A DNA stretch of 64,000 nucleotides from Oribacterium sp. UBA4274. Its GTDB lineage: Bacteria > Bacillota > Clostridia > Lachnospirales > Lachnospiraceae. Under the pieces are notes generated by a model. It saw only the letters and a list, made by a program, of their open reading frames with translations, made no database searches and had not been told where the DNA came from. Made by a program: the position numbers and the translations under genes. This document shows, in pieces, positions 9,540-17,557 of the stretch (position 1 is the first letter of the stretch; each line of letters opens with the position of its first letter). The DNA lies in the NCBI GenBank assembly GCA_002396005.1, contig DGVW01000104.1:59403-123402 (forward strand). The letters are read 5' to 3'.

Positions 9540-10184
9540 TTACTGCACGCCCATACGCAGCAGTCCTATAACCTTACCGAGAATCTGGCAGTCGGGAACT
9601 ATGATAGGATCCATACTGTCATTTTCAGGCTGTAATCTGATATGCCCATCCTCTTTATAAAAACGTTTAACTGTTGCACTGTCTTCAACTAATGCAACTA
9701 TGATTTCACCATTGTGACAAACATTCTGCTTCTGAACTATAACCTTGTCTCCGCTCAGGATACCACACTTAATCATAGAATCACCTTTGACGGTGAGCAT
9801 AAACACATCCTGGTTAGGCAGGATATCCACGGGTATAGGAAAATACTCCGTCACGTTTTCTTCCGCAAGAAGAGGAAGTCCTGCTGCAACTGTCCCGATC
9901 AAAGGAATCTGTGCAACCTCTCGCTCAGGCTCAGAATGAAATTCTGATGTTGTGATCATAAGTGCTCTTGGATGAGATGGATCTTTTTTGATAAGTCCCA
10001 TAGCCTCAAGATCGTTAATGTATGTAAATACACTTGAAGTTGATTTCAAACCAACTGCAGCACAAATATCACGAACAGAAGGCGGATAATTTCTCTCAAT
10101 GACACACTGCTTGATATAATCAAAAACCGCTTGCTGCTTAGGGGTCATATTATCCGGATCTCTCTTTTTCTTATGTCTACCCAT
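9540..10184 (-). CDS. lexA: LexA SOS repressor
   Basis: Transcriptional repressor of the DNA-damage response, 214 aa. An N-terminal winged helix-turn-helix (KQQAVFDYIKQCV through SSVFTYINDLEAMG) precedes the S24 autoprotease domain. Self-cleavage would occur between Ala101 and Gly102 (GTVAAGLPLL); the catalytic Ser136 (KGDSM) and Lys173 (ATVKRF) are both present. The second of two tandem ATGs (10184) is preferred because AAGGAG is then six bases away; 10187 is possible. The promoter region holds a GAAC-N4-GTTT box, so the gene should repress itself. Followed by a clear terminator, so it is monocistronic. Confidence 0.97.
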   Translation of the reverse strand: MGRHKKKRDPDNMTPKQQAVFDYIKQCVIERNYPPSVRDICAAVGLKSTSSVFTYINDLEAMGLIKKDPSHPRALMITTSEFHSEPEREVAQIPLIGTVAAGLPLLAEENVTEYFPIPVDILPNQDVFMLTVKGDSMIKCGILSGDKVIVQKQNVCHNGEIIVALVEDSATVKRFYKEDGHIRLQPENDSMDPIIVPDCQILGKVIGLLRMGVQ

Positions 10185-10214
10185 CATTAACTCCTTTTTA
10201 CTCTTTATATCAGA

Positions 10215-10243
10215 ATATTAGCACAAACATCCGTTCATTGCAA
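10215..10243 (-). promoter_or_regulatory. lexA promoter with embedded LexA box
   Basis: Minus strand: -35 TTGCAA (10238-10243), 17-bp spacer, -10 TAATAT (10215-10220). The spacer contains GAACGGATGTTT (10225-10236), matching the Firmicute SOS box GAAC-N4-GTTY. Operator between the -35 and -10 elements implies repression by blocking RNA polymerase. Confidence 0.7.
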
Positions 10244-10264
10244 CTATCATATAAACGTTTGTAC

Positions 10265-10300
10265 TAAAAAATCCCGATTCCTCTGAACAGGAACCGGGAT
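10265..10300 (-). terminator. rsfS terminator
   Basis: Stem ATCCCG-TTCC/GGAA-CGGGAT (10271-10300) with an eight-base loop and minus-strand TTTTTT run, 11 nt after the rsfS stop. It ends the yqeK/nadD-linked transcript and insulates lexA. Confidence 0.9.
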
Positions 10301-10311
10301 TTACATTTTCA

Positions 10312-10671
10312 TCAGATATCAGCTATATCTACAACTTTTTTACCATCTGACCAGATACGTTCAAGATCATAGAACAAGCGCTGTTCCTTATCAAATACAT
10401 GAACGATGATATCATTGTAATCAAGCAGTATCCATCCGCTGTTTGGCACGCCTTCCTTACGGCGCATATCAAACTTGAGTTCTGCCATCTTATCCTCTAC
10501 AGCATCGCTGAGAGCATCTACCTGTCTGATATTGTCTGCTGTCGCGATAACGAAATAATCAGCAATAACTGAAACTTCGGATATATCTATAACAGTAATA
10601 TCATATCCTTTTTTATCTGATAATGCAGCATAAGCCGCTCTAACCATCTCTTTTGATGTTTCGCTTGCCAT
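10312..10671 (-). CDS. rsfS: Ribosomal silencing factor RsfS
   Basis: A 119-residue protein of the RsfS/Iojap family, which binds ribosomal protein L14 on the 50S subunit and blocks subunit joining when nutrients are low. Family hallmarks are the ADYFVIATADNIRQVDAL segment, the GWILLDYNDIIVHVF core and the YDLERIW motif near the C-terminus. Length is typical. Start ATG 10671 follows AGGAG. It lies downstream of yqeK on the same strand with a 116-bp gap, the classic Firmicute order nadD-yqeK-rsfS. Confidence 0.95.
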   Translation of the reverse strand: MASETSKEMVRAAYAALSDKKGYDITVIDISEVSVIADYFVIATADNIRQVDALSDAVEDKMAELKFDMRRKEGVPNSGWILLDYNDIIVHVFDKEQRLFYDLERIWSDGKKVVDIADI

Positions 10672-10787
10672 AAAAATATAACTCCTTTACTCCTGTAATT
10701 ATACAGAATATCAAAATATTGTCACGGATACACATCTGAGACCACATATTTCAGCTTAGATCTTTATCGACAATATAAATCTATATA

Positions 10788-11432
10788 TTAATCTATCGGA
10801 AGTCCTCGCGATTTCATAAGCTCTTTGTAATATTGATACGTATCATATGATAGCTTACAGATGTATCCACCGGACTCCTCAAGATACAGAATTGTGTCAT
10901 GATTTATCTCATACACAGCTCTTTCGATATCCATAAAAGCCATCTGCCTTATCTCAGGCAATCTTGCAGCCTTATAGCGCCTTGCTTCAATATAGTCCGC
11001 CGTAAAAACTATAGCCTCCAGAAGGCTCATTTGCGGTTTTCCAAGGGTATGATGATAAACTGCGGAAAGTATCTCCGGATCCTCAATACCCAAAGCTTTA
11101 CGGGCATATACTGCCCCGTAAACAGAATGTATCACCTGAGGCGCCTTTTTCATATCTTCTGTTATCTCAACCTTATCTTTTTCACAGGCCTTTATGAGAT
11201 CACCGTCTGAAAACTGTTTTGCACAATCGTGTACCAGTCCGGCGATTTCCGCCTTATACAGATCGACGCCATATCTCATGGCAAGGCATATGCAAGTAAA
11301 GCTGACACTGAGAGAATGTTCATATCTGTCAGGCTTAAGTATCTTTTGCAGCTTTTTTCTTATCTCATAAATCTCTGTAAGATCTTTTTTCTTATTGGAA
11401 CTTTTCTCTTTCGCTTGCTTTCCGGATGCCAT
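10788..11432 (-). CDS. yqeK: YqeK-family HD hydrolase (symmetrical Ap4A hydrolase)
   Basis: A 214-residue HD-domain protein. Family members split diadenosine tetraphosphate symmetrically into ADP. Metal-ligand motifs in order: RYEHSLSV, LVHDCAKQF (the HD pair), the IHSVYGAVYAR and AVYHHTLG histidines and FTADYIEARR. A lysine-rich N-terminal extension of about 25 residues precedes the domain. ATG 11432 is chosen because AGAGG sits just upstream and it begins 1 bp after the nadD stop codon; the longer reading to 11492 would lie wholly inside nadD. The nadD link matches the conserved cluster. Confidence 0.93.
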   Translation of the reverse strand: MASGKQAKEKSSNKKKDLTEIYEIRKKLQKILKPDRYEHSLSVSFTCICLAMRYGVDLYKAEIAGLVHDCAKQFSDGDLIKACEKDKVEITEDMKKAPQVIHSVYGAVYARKALGIEDPEILSAVYHHTLGKPQMSLLEAIVFTADYIEARRYKAARLPEIRQMAFMDIERAVYEINHDTILYLEESGGYICKLSYDTYQYYKELMKSRGLPID

Positions 11433-11433
11433 A

Positions 11434-12132
11434 CTACGCCTCTGCTTTTTCTGCACCGCACACTGTAGATTGCTTATATAGCTTATTTTCAAATATATAT
11501 CTTTCTACTACAGCCGGTACCAAACCATGGATATCATCACCGTTTTTCACCATATTTCGGATCATGGTGCTGGATATATCCATACTGTCAAAAGTCAAAA
11601 CTCTGATGTCTGCACCAAATCTGTCTTTTAAATACTGAATCTGTTCTCTGAAACTGCGCTGCCTGTCAGGATACTCACGTTCTGCAACCACCAGAGTTGC
11701 CAGCTGCATAACAGCATCCGGTCTATACCAGGTATCAATCTGATACATCGAGTCAGATCCTATGATGAAATAAAAATGGATATCCGGATATATCTCATGA
11801 AGTTTTTCCAACGTTTCCGCCGTATATGTCTCGCCTTCCCTCTCAAGTTCAAAGGCAGACATAACAAAGCCTTCCTCGCCCTGCATCGCAAGATTAGTCA
11901 TATCACTTCTTATTTTGGCAGGAGTAACATTCTTTTTCTTTTTAAAATAAGGATCTTTTGCCGGCATGAACCAGACTTCATCCAGCCGAAGCTCGTCATA
12001 AGCACATCTGCCAAGGGCAAGATGGGCATTATGGATAGGATCAAATGTCCCACCCATAATTCCAACTTTCTTTCTCTTCTCCGCTGTGTTCTTTGAGCAT
12101 CTATCCATCATATCAGTTTCAGAGTTCAACAT
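11434..12132 (-). CDS. nadD: Nicotinate-nucleotide adenylyltransferase
   Basis: Transfers AMP from ATP to nicotinate mononucleotide in NAD synthesis; 232 aa. The nucleotidyltransferase signature GGTFDPIHNAHL and the C-terminal ISSTMIRNM motif are both intact, with FIIGSDSM and the substrate-contact DTWYRP between them. There is an N-terminal extension of about 22 charged residues before the first strand (KVGIMGG). Start ATG 12132 follows GAGGAG at ideal spacing, 3 bp after the yhbY stop. Part of the obg-yhbY-nadD-yqeK-rsfS string. Confidence 0.95.
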   Translation of the reverse strand: MLNSETDMMDRCSKNTAEKRKKVGIMGGTFDPIHNAHLALGRCAYDELRLDEVWFMPAKDPYFKKKKNVTPAKIRSDMTNLAMQGEEGFVMSAFELEREGETYTAETLEKLHEIYPDIHFYFIIGSDSMYQIDTWYRPDAVMQLATLVVAEREYPDRQRSFREQIQYLKDRFGADIRVLTFDSMDISSTMIRNMVKNGDDIHGLVPAVVERYIFENKLYKQSTVCGAEKAEA

Positions 12133-12135
12133 GGA

Positions 12136-12600
12136 TTACTCCTCTGTATCGTTATCAAAATCCTCATCTGCCTCTTCTACAAATCTGAGACTCATACCGC
12201 TTCTTGAAGCCTTCTTCTTCGCTCCTGCGATTTCAACATTATGATTTTTTGATTTAAACCCTTTTGATGGCTTGCCATCCTTGGCTTCAGCTTTAGAAGT
12301 TTCATATTTGCGCTTCTTAAAATCCGGATTTGGCTTGTACAGTACGATCTTTCTGCCGATAACCTGTACAACCTCTGACTGGCTTCTACCTGCAAGTGTA
12401 TGTGCAATAGCATTGGGATCATCATCACAATTCTTTAAAATATTGATCTTTATCAGCTCATTTTTTGTGATGTTCTCTCTTACTGCCTCTATAAACTCAG
12501 GTGTGATGCTGTTTTTTCCTATAGAAAGAACCGGTTCTATACTCATGGCTGCGCCCTTTAACTGAGAACGCATCTTACTGTCTCTGATATACTTCTTCAT
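12136..12600 (-). CDS. yhbY: YhbY-family CRM-domain RNA-binding protein
   Basis: A CRM domain (about residues 10-95) with the family loop SIGKNSITPEF and the ENITKNELIKINIL and GRKIVLYKPN segments. Family members associate with pre-50S ribosomes. At 154 aa it is longer than the usual 95-100: the last 55 residues form a lysine-rich then acidic tail (PSKGFKSKNHN, EEADEDFDNDTEE) probably disordered. Its ATG overlaps the obg stop codon by one base (TAATG), with AGAGG upstream, so translation is coupled to obg. Confidence 0.92.
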   Translation of the reverse strand: MKKYIRDSKMRSQLKGAAMSIEPVLSIGKNSITPEFIEAVRENITKNELIKINILKNCDDDPNAIAHTLAGRSQSEVVQVIGRKIVLYKPNPDFKKRKYETSKAEAKDGKPSKGFKSKNHNVEIAGAKKKASRSGMSLRFVEEADEDFDNDTEE

Positions 12601-13985
12601 TATTCCTCTTCTCCGTTCTTCTTTGACTGATGACGCTTAGGGAATGCTTCTTCGATAGCGCTTTCCATATCTCCCTCTTCATAAGCGTCTGTATCATAAT
12701 ACTCGAAAGTATGACCATAAATCTTTATTGTATCGCCTTCCTGTATGCCCATCTTCTTAAGCTTCTTGATAACGCCCTGTTCATCCATAAAACGCTGGAA
12801 GAATTCAAAGCCCTTCTCAACCTGAAGATTGGTATAACCAAGCATCTTTTCAATCTTTGGTCCTTCAACAGAGAATGTATTGGCATCGAGTCTCTTATAC
12901 TCGATAGCAAGCTGCTCCTTATGTCCAAGTGTCTCTAAATCAACTTCACTGCTGTAAGTCTCGATCTCCCTGGCACCTGCTTCCTCAACATAAGTCCATG
13001 CAGCCTCCAGAAGATCACGAAGTCCTGTATTGGTTGCTGCAGAAATTGCAAAAACTTTCACACCCTGTGGCTCGTAAATCTCTTTAATCCTTGTAACAGC
13101 ACTGTCCGTTCCCTGCTCATCGATGATGAGATCCGTTTTATTGCATGCAATTATCATAGGTTTCTTGAGGATCTCAGGATCATACTTTTCGATTTCCTCA
13201 TTGATAGTCTTGATATCTTCCACCGGATCTCTGCCCTCACATCCTGAGGCATCAACAACATGGATAAGAACCTTACATCTCTCAATATGACGTAAAAACT
13301 CATGACCAAGTCCAACACCCTCTGAAGCACCTTCGATAAGTCCCGGGATATCTGCCATTACAAAAGAACGGTCTCCCTTCAGTCCGACTACTCCCAGATG
13401 AGGTGTGATGGTTGTGAAATGATAGTTGGCAATCTCAGGTCTTGCATTGGAGCACATTGATAAGATGGTAGACTTTCCAACATTAGGAAGTCCTACAAGC
13501 CCTACATCAGCAATAACACGAAGCTCTAACTGAACCCAAATCTCACGGGCATCCTGTCCCGGCTGAGCAAACTTTGGTGCCTGCATGGCAGGTGTAGCAA
13601 AATGCATATTTCCCAAACCACCTTTTCCACCCTTGAGCAGCACAAGTCTCTGATTATCGCCGGACATATCCGCAATGATCTTCTTGGTTTCAAAATCTCT
13701 TATAATGGTTCCTTCAGGCACCTTGATAACGAGATCCTTACCATTCTTACCATGCATGCGCTTTCCGCCGCCTTCTTCACCTGCAGTTGCGATGTACTTC
13801 TGACGATTACGGAAGTCCTCAAGAGTATTTAATCCCTTGTCAACCTCTACGATGATGTCTCCACCCTTTCCGCCGTCTCCGCCATCAGGTCCGCCTGCCG
13901 GAACAAACAATTCACGACGGAAGGAAACATGTCCGTTACCGCCTTTTCCACTTTTAATGAAAATTTTTGCAATATCTGCAAACAT
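12600..13985 (-). CDS. obg: Obg/CgtA GTPase
   Basis: Essential ribosome-associated GTPase involved in 50S maturation and stress signalling; 461 aa. Three domains: the glycine-rich Obg fold (1-158, GGPDGGDGGKGGD), the G domain with GLPNVGKST (P-loop), switch and DIPGL (G3), NKTD (G4) and SAAT (G5), and the OCT domain at the C-terminus (about 365-435) ending in a charged tail. Start ATG 13985 after AAAGGAG. Downstream coupling to yhbY. A hairpin lies between it and rpmA, so it may also have its own promoter in the 158-bp gap. Confidence 0.97.
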   Translation of the reverse strand: MFADIAKIFIKSGKGGNGHVSFRRELFVPAGGPDGGDGGKGGDIIVEVDKGLNTLEDFRNRQKYIATAGEEGGGKRMHGKNGKDLVIKVPEGTIIRDFETKKIIADMSGDNQRLVLLKGGKGGLGNMHFATPAMQAPKFAQPGQDAREIWVQLELRVIADVGLVGLPNVGKSTILSMCSNARPEIANYHFTTITPHLGVVGLKGDRSFVMADIPGLIEGASEGVGLGHEFLRHIERCKVLIHVVDASGCEGRDPVEDIKTINEEIEKYDPEILKKPMIIACNKTDLIIDEQGTDSAVTRIKEIYEPQGVKVFAISAATNTGLRDLLEAAWTYVEEAGAREIETYSSEVDLETLGHKEQLAIEYKRLDANTFSVEGPKIEKMLGYTNLQVEKGFEFFQRFMDEQGVIKKLKKMGIQEGDTIKIYGHTFEYYDTDAYEEGDMESAIEEAFPKRHQSKKNGEEE

Positions 13986-14073
13986 AGATTATTCTCCTTT
14001 CCCAAGGGCATCCCTGCGCCGGATATCACCGTCGCTAACCCTCAGAGAGCCATTAAATAGAACTTAAAGATAC

Positions 14074-14110
14074 ATGAAAGCCCCATACCGATGTAACTCG
14101 GTACAGGGCT
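14074..14110 (-). terminator. rpmA-obg intercistronic hairpin
   Basis: Stem AGCCCC-TACCGA paired with TCGGTA-GGGGCT (14079-14091 with 14098-14110, one mismatch), followed on the minus strand by TTTCATG. It begins about 33 nt after the rpmA stop. The weak T-run suggests partial termination, lowering obg relative to the ribosomal proteins. Confidence 0.6.
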
Positions 14111-14143
14111 TAATTCTTATAGAATACCTGAGTAAATTAATGA

Positions 14144-14407
14144 TTACTCAGCATCTCTAGGCAGTACAGATACCTGCTTCTTGTCTCTTCCAAGGTGGCT
14201 GTATCTAACAACACCGTCAACCTTTGCAAAAAGTGTGAAATCATTGCCAAGACCTACATTGAGACCTGGGTGAATTCTTGTACCGTTCTGCTTGTAAAGA
14301 ATATTGCCAGCCTTAACGAACTGACCATCTGCTCTCTTCTGTCCAAGTCTCTTGGACTCGGAATCTCTACCATTCTTGGTAGATCCCATACCTTTATGAT
14401 GAGCCAT
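14144..14407 (-). CDS. rpmA: 50S ribosomal protein L27
   Basis: Large-subunit protein whose N-terminal tail reaches the peptidyl-transferase centre; 87 aa. Strong family match ([36 protein letters not shown]). It begins directly MAHHKGMGS, as in the E. coli form, after GGAGG at 14413-14417. Most Firmicute L27 proteins start with a roughly 9-residue extension ending FFA that the protease Prp must remove, and the prp gene normally sits between rplU and rpmA. Here there is no extension and no intervening gene: the two ribosomal genes are 29 bp apart. Confidence 0.97.
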   Translation of the reverse strand: MAHHKGMGSTKNGRDSESKRLGQKRADGQFVKAGNILYKQNGTRIHPGLNVGLGNDFTLFAKVDGVVRYSHLGRDKKQVSVLPRDAE

Positions 14408-14436
14408 GATTATCCTCCATTCAACACTTTGAAAAA

Positions 14437-14742
14437 TTAGCCAATAGAATCAATCTTTACTTCTGTAAAGAGCTGTCTGTGACCATTCTTCTTATGGTAA
14501 CCAGACTTTCTCTTGTACTTGTAAACGATAACCTTCTTAGCCTTGCCATTCTTAGTAACAGTGGCTGATACCTTAGCACCATCAACGACCGGTGTACCGA
14601 TCTTCATAGCGCCATCATTAAGAACAAGCACCTGATCGAAAGTAACCTTGTCGCCTTCCTTTACATCAAGTTTCTCAACTCTAATGATATCGCCTTCGCT
14701 TACCTTGTACTGCTTTCCACCTGTAAGGATTACTGCATACAT
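14437..14742 (-). CDS. rplU: 50S ribosomal protein L21
   Basis: Large-subunit protein that binds 23S rRNA; 101 aa, normal length. Family motifs: [14 protein letters not shown] at the start, DQVLVLNDG, and the basic [16 protein letters not shown] near the C-terminus. The ATG at 14742 is the family start and follows GGAGG by 9 nt; the longer reading to 14799 is the leader RNA. First gene of a short rplU-rpmA transcript with a consensus promoter and an L21-type leader. Confidence 0.97.
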   Translation of the reverse strand: MYAVILTGGKQYKVSEGDIIRVEKLDVKEGDKVTFDQVLVLNDGAMKIGTPVVDGAKVSATVTKNGKAKKVIVYKYKRKSGYHKKNGHRQLFTEVKIDSIG

Positions 14743-14826
14743 TACGAGGGTCCTCCTTTTTATCATTACTCGCTGACTTCGGTGTTGACCTGTGGTCACT
14801 CTTTTACCTCGTCACGCGGCATACTC
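14743..14826 (-). promoter_or_regulatory. Probable L21 leader (r-protein autoregulatory RNA)
   Basis: About 80 nt of untranslated leader between the promoter and rplU. The minus strand reads GTGACGAGG, AAGAGTGACCACAGGTCAAC, then CCGAAGTCAGCGAG, a pattern I recall for the Firmicute L21 leader. The match is from memory, not a covariance-model search. Confidence 0.55.
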
Positions 14827-14830
14827 AGTT

Positions 14831-14859
14831 ACTTTAATTGCTGGCCTCGGAATTGTCAA
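14831..14859 (-). promoter_or_regulatory. rplU promoter
   Basis: Minus strand: perfect -35 TTGACA (14854-14859), 17-bp spacer, -10 TAAAGT (14831-14836). Confidence 0.65.
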
Positions 14860-14873
14860 TATATTTTGCAAAA

Positions 14874-17516
14874 TTAATTTATTAACTTTCTATAATATGG
14901 ATAGTTAGCCGTAACTTCGTTAACGGAAACATTGTTAGCACCCGAGTTTTCATGGATAGCTATCATATTGCCGTTCCCGGCCCAGCCAAGAAACATAACA
15001 ACATGTGAGTCCGCACCTATACGCACTATGATATCTCCTGGTTGCAAGTCCGCACGATTGATTTTTTCACCTTCACCTATCAGTGTTGATGTGCTGTTTG
15101 ACTTATGCAGATTGTTGCCAAGCGCGGACCAGTATACCCATTGAACCCATCCTGAGCAGTCAAGACCTCTTAATACTCTGCCTCTATAATCTGCCTCTAC
15201 TATGCCTCCGAAGTTATTGGCCTCATAATTCCTGCCAGCTGCCTTGCCGCCCCAATAGTAAGGAACCTTGCCGACTGACTCAAGCGCAAATTTTATAACG
15301 GCTTTTCTTTCCTTTGAGATTTCATCAGGAAGTCCCTCGAGATATTTGGAGATTTCCTCCTCTGTAAGCGGATTCTTAGGGTTTATTGTGGAGATGGAAA
15401 GACCGTAAGTTGTAAACCAGTCCTGATCTATGAGAGATTGGACTTCTGCTTTTCGTTCGTCCGTCCATCCGTTCCAGCCTCTTCCCTGAAGTGCAGCTTC
15501 CAAAGTTTTGGCCGCCTCATTCTCATCAATCTCGTCAGTTGCGAGATCAATTGTTCTTAAGCCCTTTTCATCCTCGAACCCGTAAATAGTAACCTTTACA
15601 TAGAGATCAACATGTCCGGGACAATACTTCTTACTGTTGACATCCACCTCCTCATCTGCACCCTGCTGAGCTTCTTCTGCCTCAAGTGATTCCTCCAAAA
15701 GAGTAAGTAAAGTTGCATCATCCATATTCCTGAGCTCATCCCTTGTAAATGTTCCGAGGATGATTTCCCCGTTTTCCGTGGATTCTGTGAGTTCATCCCC
15801 GGACGACTCCTGATCGTCATCTCCTGACGATGACTGATTGTCTTCCGATGCAGATTCAGCTTCGTCTCCATCAACCGATTCTTTACCCTCCGATGATGCC
15901 TCGGCTGTTTCTACTATTTCTTCATCTGATGAAGCCTCTGTGACATCATTGATTATATCGATGCCTTGTCCGGCCTTATATTTTGCATATTTTTCTCTTG
16001 GATCGGTTGATTCCTCTTCTGTTGTTTCAGCCGTTTCCTCCGTATGTCCCCCTGCGTTAGTCTCTTCCTGAGAGGAGAGGTCTGCCTCTGAAGTACTTGC
16101 GGCCTGTGTCTCTGCAGCACCGCTGTCAGCATTAGCCTGTGAGGTTGTATCAAGCTGTTCACCCGTTTCCGAGGCAGCTGCGCTTACATAGGCGGTAACA
16201 CTTGTAAGATCTGCCCTTTCTGCAGTCCCGATTCTTCCGCTTTTCAATGTCTCAACATACTCTTTGGCTGTACCGTATTTACCGGGTCTCCCATAGTACA
16301 CTCCATCATATGCAGAAGATAGTTCAGCCCTATCATCTTCCCGGATTCCGGAAGCTCTGAACATATTCTGAACAGATAAAAGCTTCCCCAGAAACTTCCC
16401 GGCTCCGAGGGTCATATTACCATGTGCATCCTGAACAGACTGTGAAGCTCCACTATCTGATGCGGTCGCGGACTCTGCTGCAGATGATGAAGCACCTGTC
16501 TCACCATTTATACCGGAATTACCAGAAGCCTGCGAGGATGAATATGAATCGGTAACGTCAGCCTCAGCGGTTACTCTTTCGCCTTGTGATCCTCCGGATT
16601 CCGAAGCTGCTCCGGCATCATTTTGCTGATTCTCCAAACTCTCAGATAAACCGTACTGCGATTCTGAAGTGCCTGTTGCAGAAAAAGTATCTGTTGCCGA
16701 TGGTACATCCTCCGCCAGCTTTTTCTTAAGTTCTTCCAGCTCTTTCTCCAGTTTATGTACAGCCTCGGCTTCCTCTTTGGCCGAACGGTTTATACAGCCG
16801 GTATCGTAATAGACATTTCCTATACTGATGGTATAGCTCCTTGACTTATCATACAGCTCCCTACAGTATTTTCTAAATGTCTCTACATCCAGATAATCAT
16901 GAGCATAGCAGTATACAGAAGCCATAGCCATAATGTCTTTGACATTAGAATACTCATTTACACGTTTTCCGTCAGCGTTGTAAAAAGAAACATTAACATT
17001 TTTAAAGTTCGGGATAAACCACGTTCCAGGATCATCCGGGTTCTGTCCCACTGCTGATGGATTATACTTTCCCATGATCCTGCTTGGTGCAACGCCTATC
17101 CTGTCTGCCAACGCCCGTGGCGACACGCCTGCCGAATCATAAATCCCGGCAAGATATTCATTATCCTCAGTCATCAGCTCCTTGTATACCTGACCGGCAT
17201 AGCTGTTCAAGGGATCTGTCTCATCGACACCTTCAGGATAGTAAAATGCAAGATTCAATTTATCCGCCTCGGGAACAAACTCCTCTTGAACCTCTTCTAT
17301 TGTTTCAGGTATTGTTTCCTTAATTGCACTCATCGTCGCTTCCGAGGGCGTGGAAACAGCCTCTATACTCGGTTCCGTTTCCGATGCTGCGATGTACGTT
17401 TCTGTAACAATACCCGCCAGAATACCAACACATAAAACTGCGGATATGACCGTATACTGTTTTTTGCTAAATTTATATTTTAAACCACTCATCAGTTCCC
17501 ATAGAAAATCCTCCAT
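14874..17516 (-). CDS. Large secreted NlpC/P60 peptidase with Ser/Glu-rich linkers
   Basis: An 880-residue extracytoplasmic protein. A signal-anchor segment (about 21-43, TVISAVLCVGILAGIV) precedes a helical domain (about 85-265, including PEGVDETDPLNSYAGQVYKE and ending in a Glu/Lys coiled coil), then some 400 residues of low-complexity Ser/Ala/Glu/Thr sequence, then a C-terminal NlpC/P60 domain. Catalytic Cys787 (GLDCSGWVQW), His838 (SHVVMF) and a third polar His855 (HENSG) are visible, so it should cleave peptidoglycan stem peptides. Start ATG 17516 follows AGGGG; an in-frame ATG at 17492 is an alternative. The gene order next to rplU and rluD says nothing specific about its role. Confidence 0.85.
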   Translation of the reverse strand: MEDFLWELMSGLKYKFSKKQYTVISAVLCVGILAGIVTETYIAASETEPSIEAVSTPSEATMSAIKETIPETIEEVQEEFVPEADKLNLAFYYPEGVDETDPLNSYAGQVYKELMTEDNEYLAGIYDSAGVSPRALADRIGVAPSRIMGKYNPSAVGQNPDDPGTWFIPNFKNVNVSFYNADGKRVNEYSNVKDIMAMASVYCYAHDYLDVETFRKYCRELYDKSRSYTISIGNVYYDTGCINRSAKEEAEAVHKLEKELEELKKKLAEDVPSATDTFSATGTSESQYGLSESLENQQNDAGAASESGGSQGERVTAEADVTDSYSSSQASGNSGINGETGASSSAAESATASDSGASQSVQDAHGNMTLGAGKFLGKLLSVQNMFRASGIREDDRAELSSAYDGVYYGRPGKYGTAKEYVETLKSGRIGTAERADLTSVTAYVSAAASETGEQLDTTSQANADSGAAETQAASTSEADLSSQEETNAGGHTEETAETTEEESTDPREKYAKYKAGQGIDIINDVTEASSDEEIVETAEASSEGKESVDGDEAESASEDNQSSSGDDDQESSGDELTESTENGEIILGTFTRDELRNMDDATLLTLLEESLEAEEAQQGADEEVDVNSKKYCPGHVDLYVKVTIYGFEDEKGLRTIDLATDEIDENEAAKTLEAALQGRGWNGWTDERKAEVQSLIDQDWFTTYGLSISTINPKNPLTEEEISKYLEGLPDEISKERKAVIKFALESVGKVPYYWGGKAAGRNYEANNFGGIVEADYRGRVLRGLDCSGWVQWVYWSALGNNLHKSNSTSTLIGEGEKINRADLQPGDIIVRIGADSHVVMFLGWAGNGNMIAIHENSGANNVSVNEVTANYPYYRKLIN

Positions 17517-17557
17517 GAAAGCCCCTGCCTTATGGAGGATTCCTTTGATTCCTTATA

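Noticed and set aside
17464..17501. Nine-codon mini-ORF after GGAGG inside the start of the NlpC/P60 gene
   Set aside because: The GGAGG is part of the coding sequence and the ORF has no support beyond spacing.
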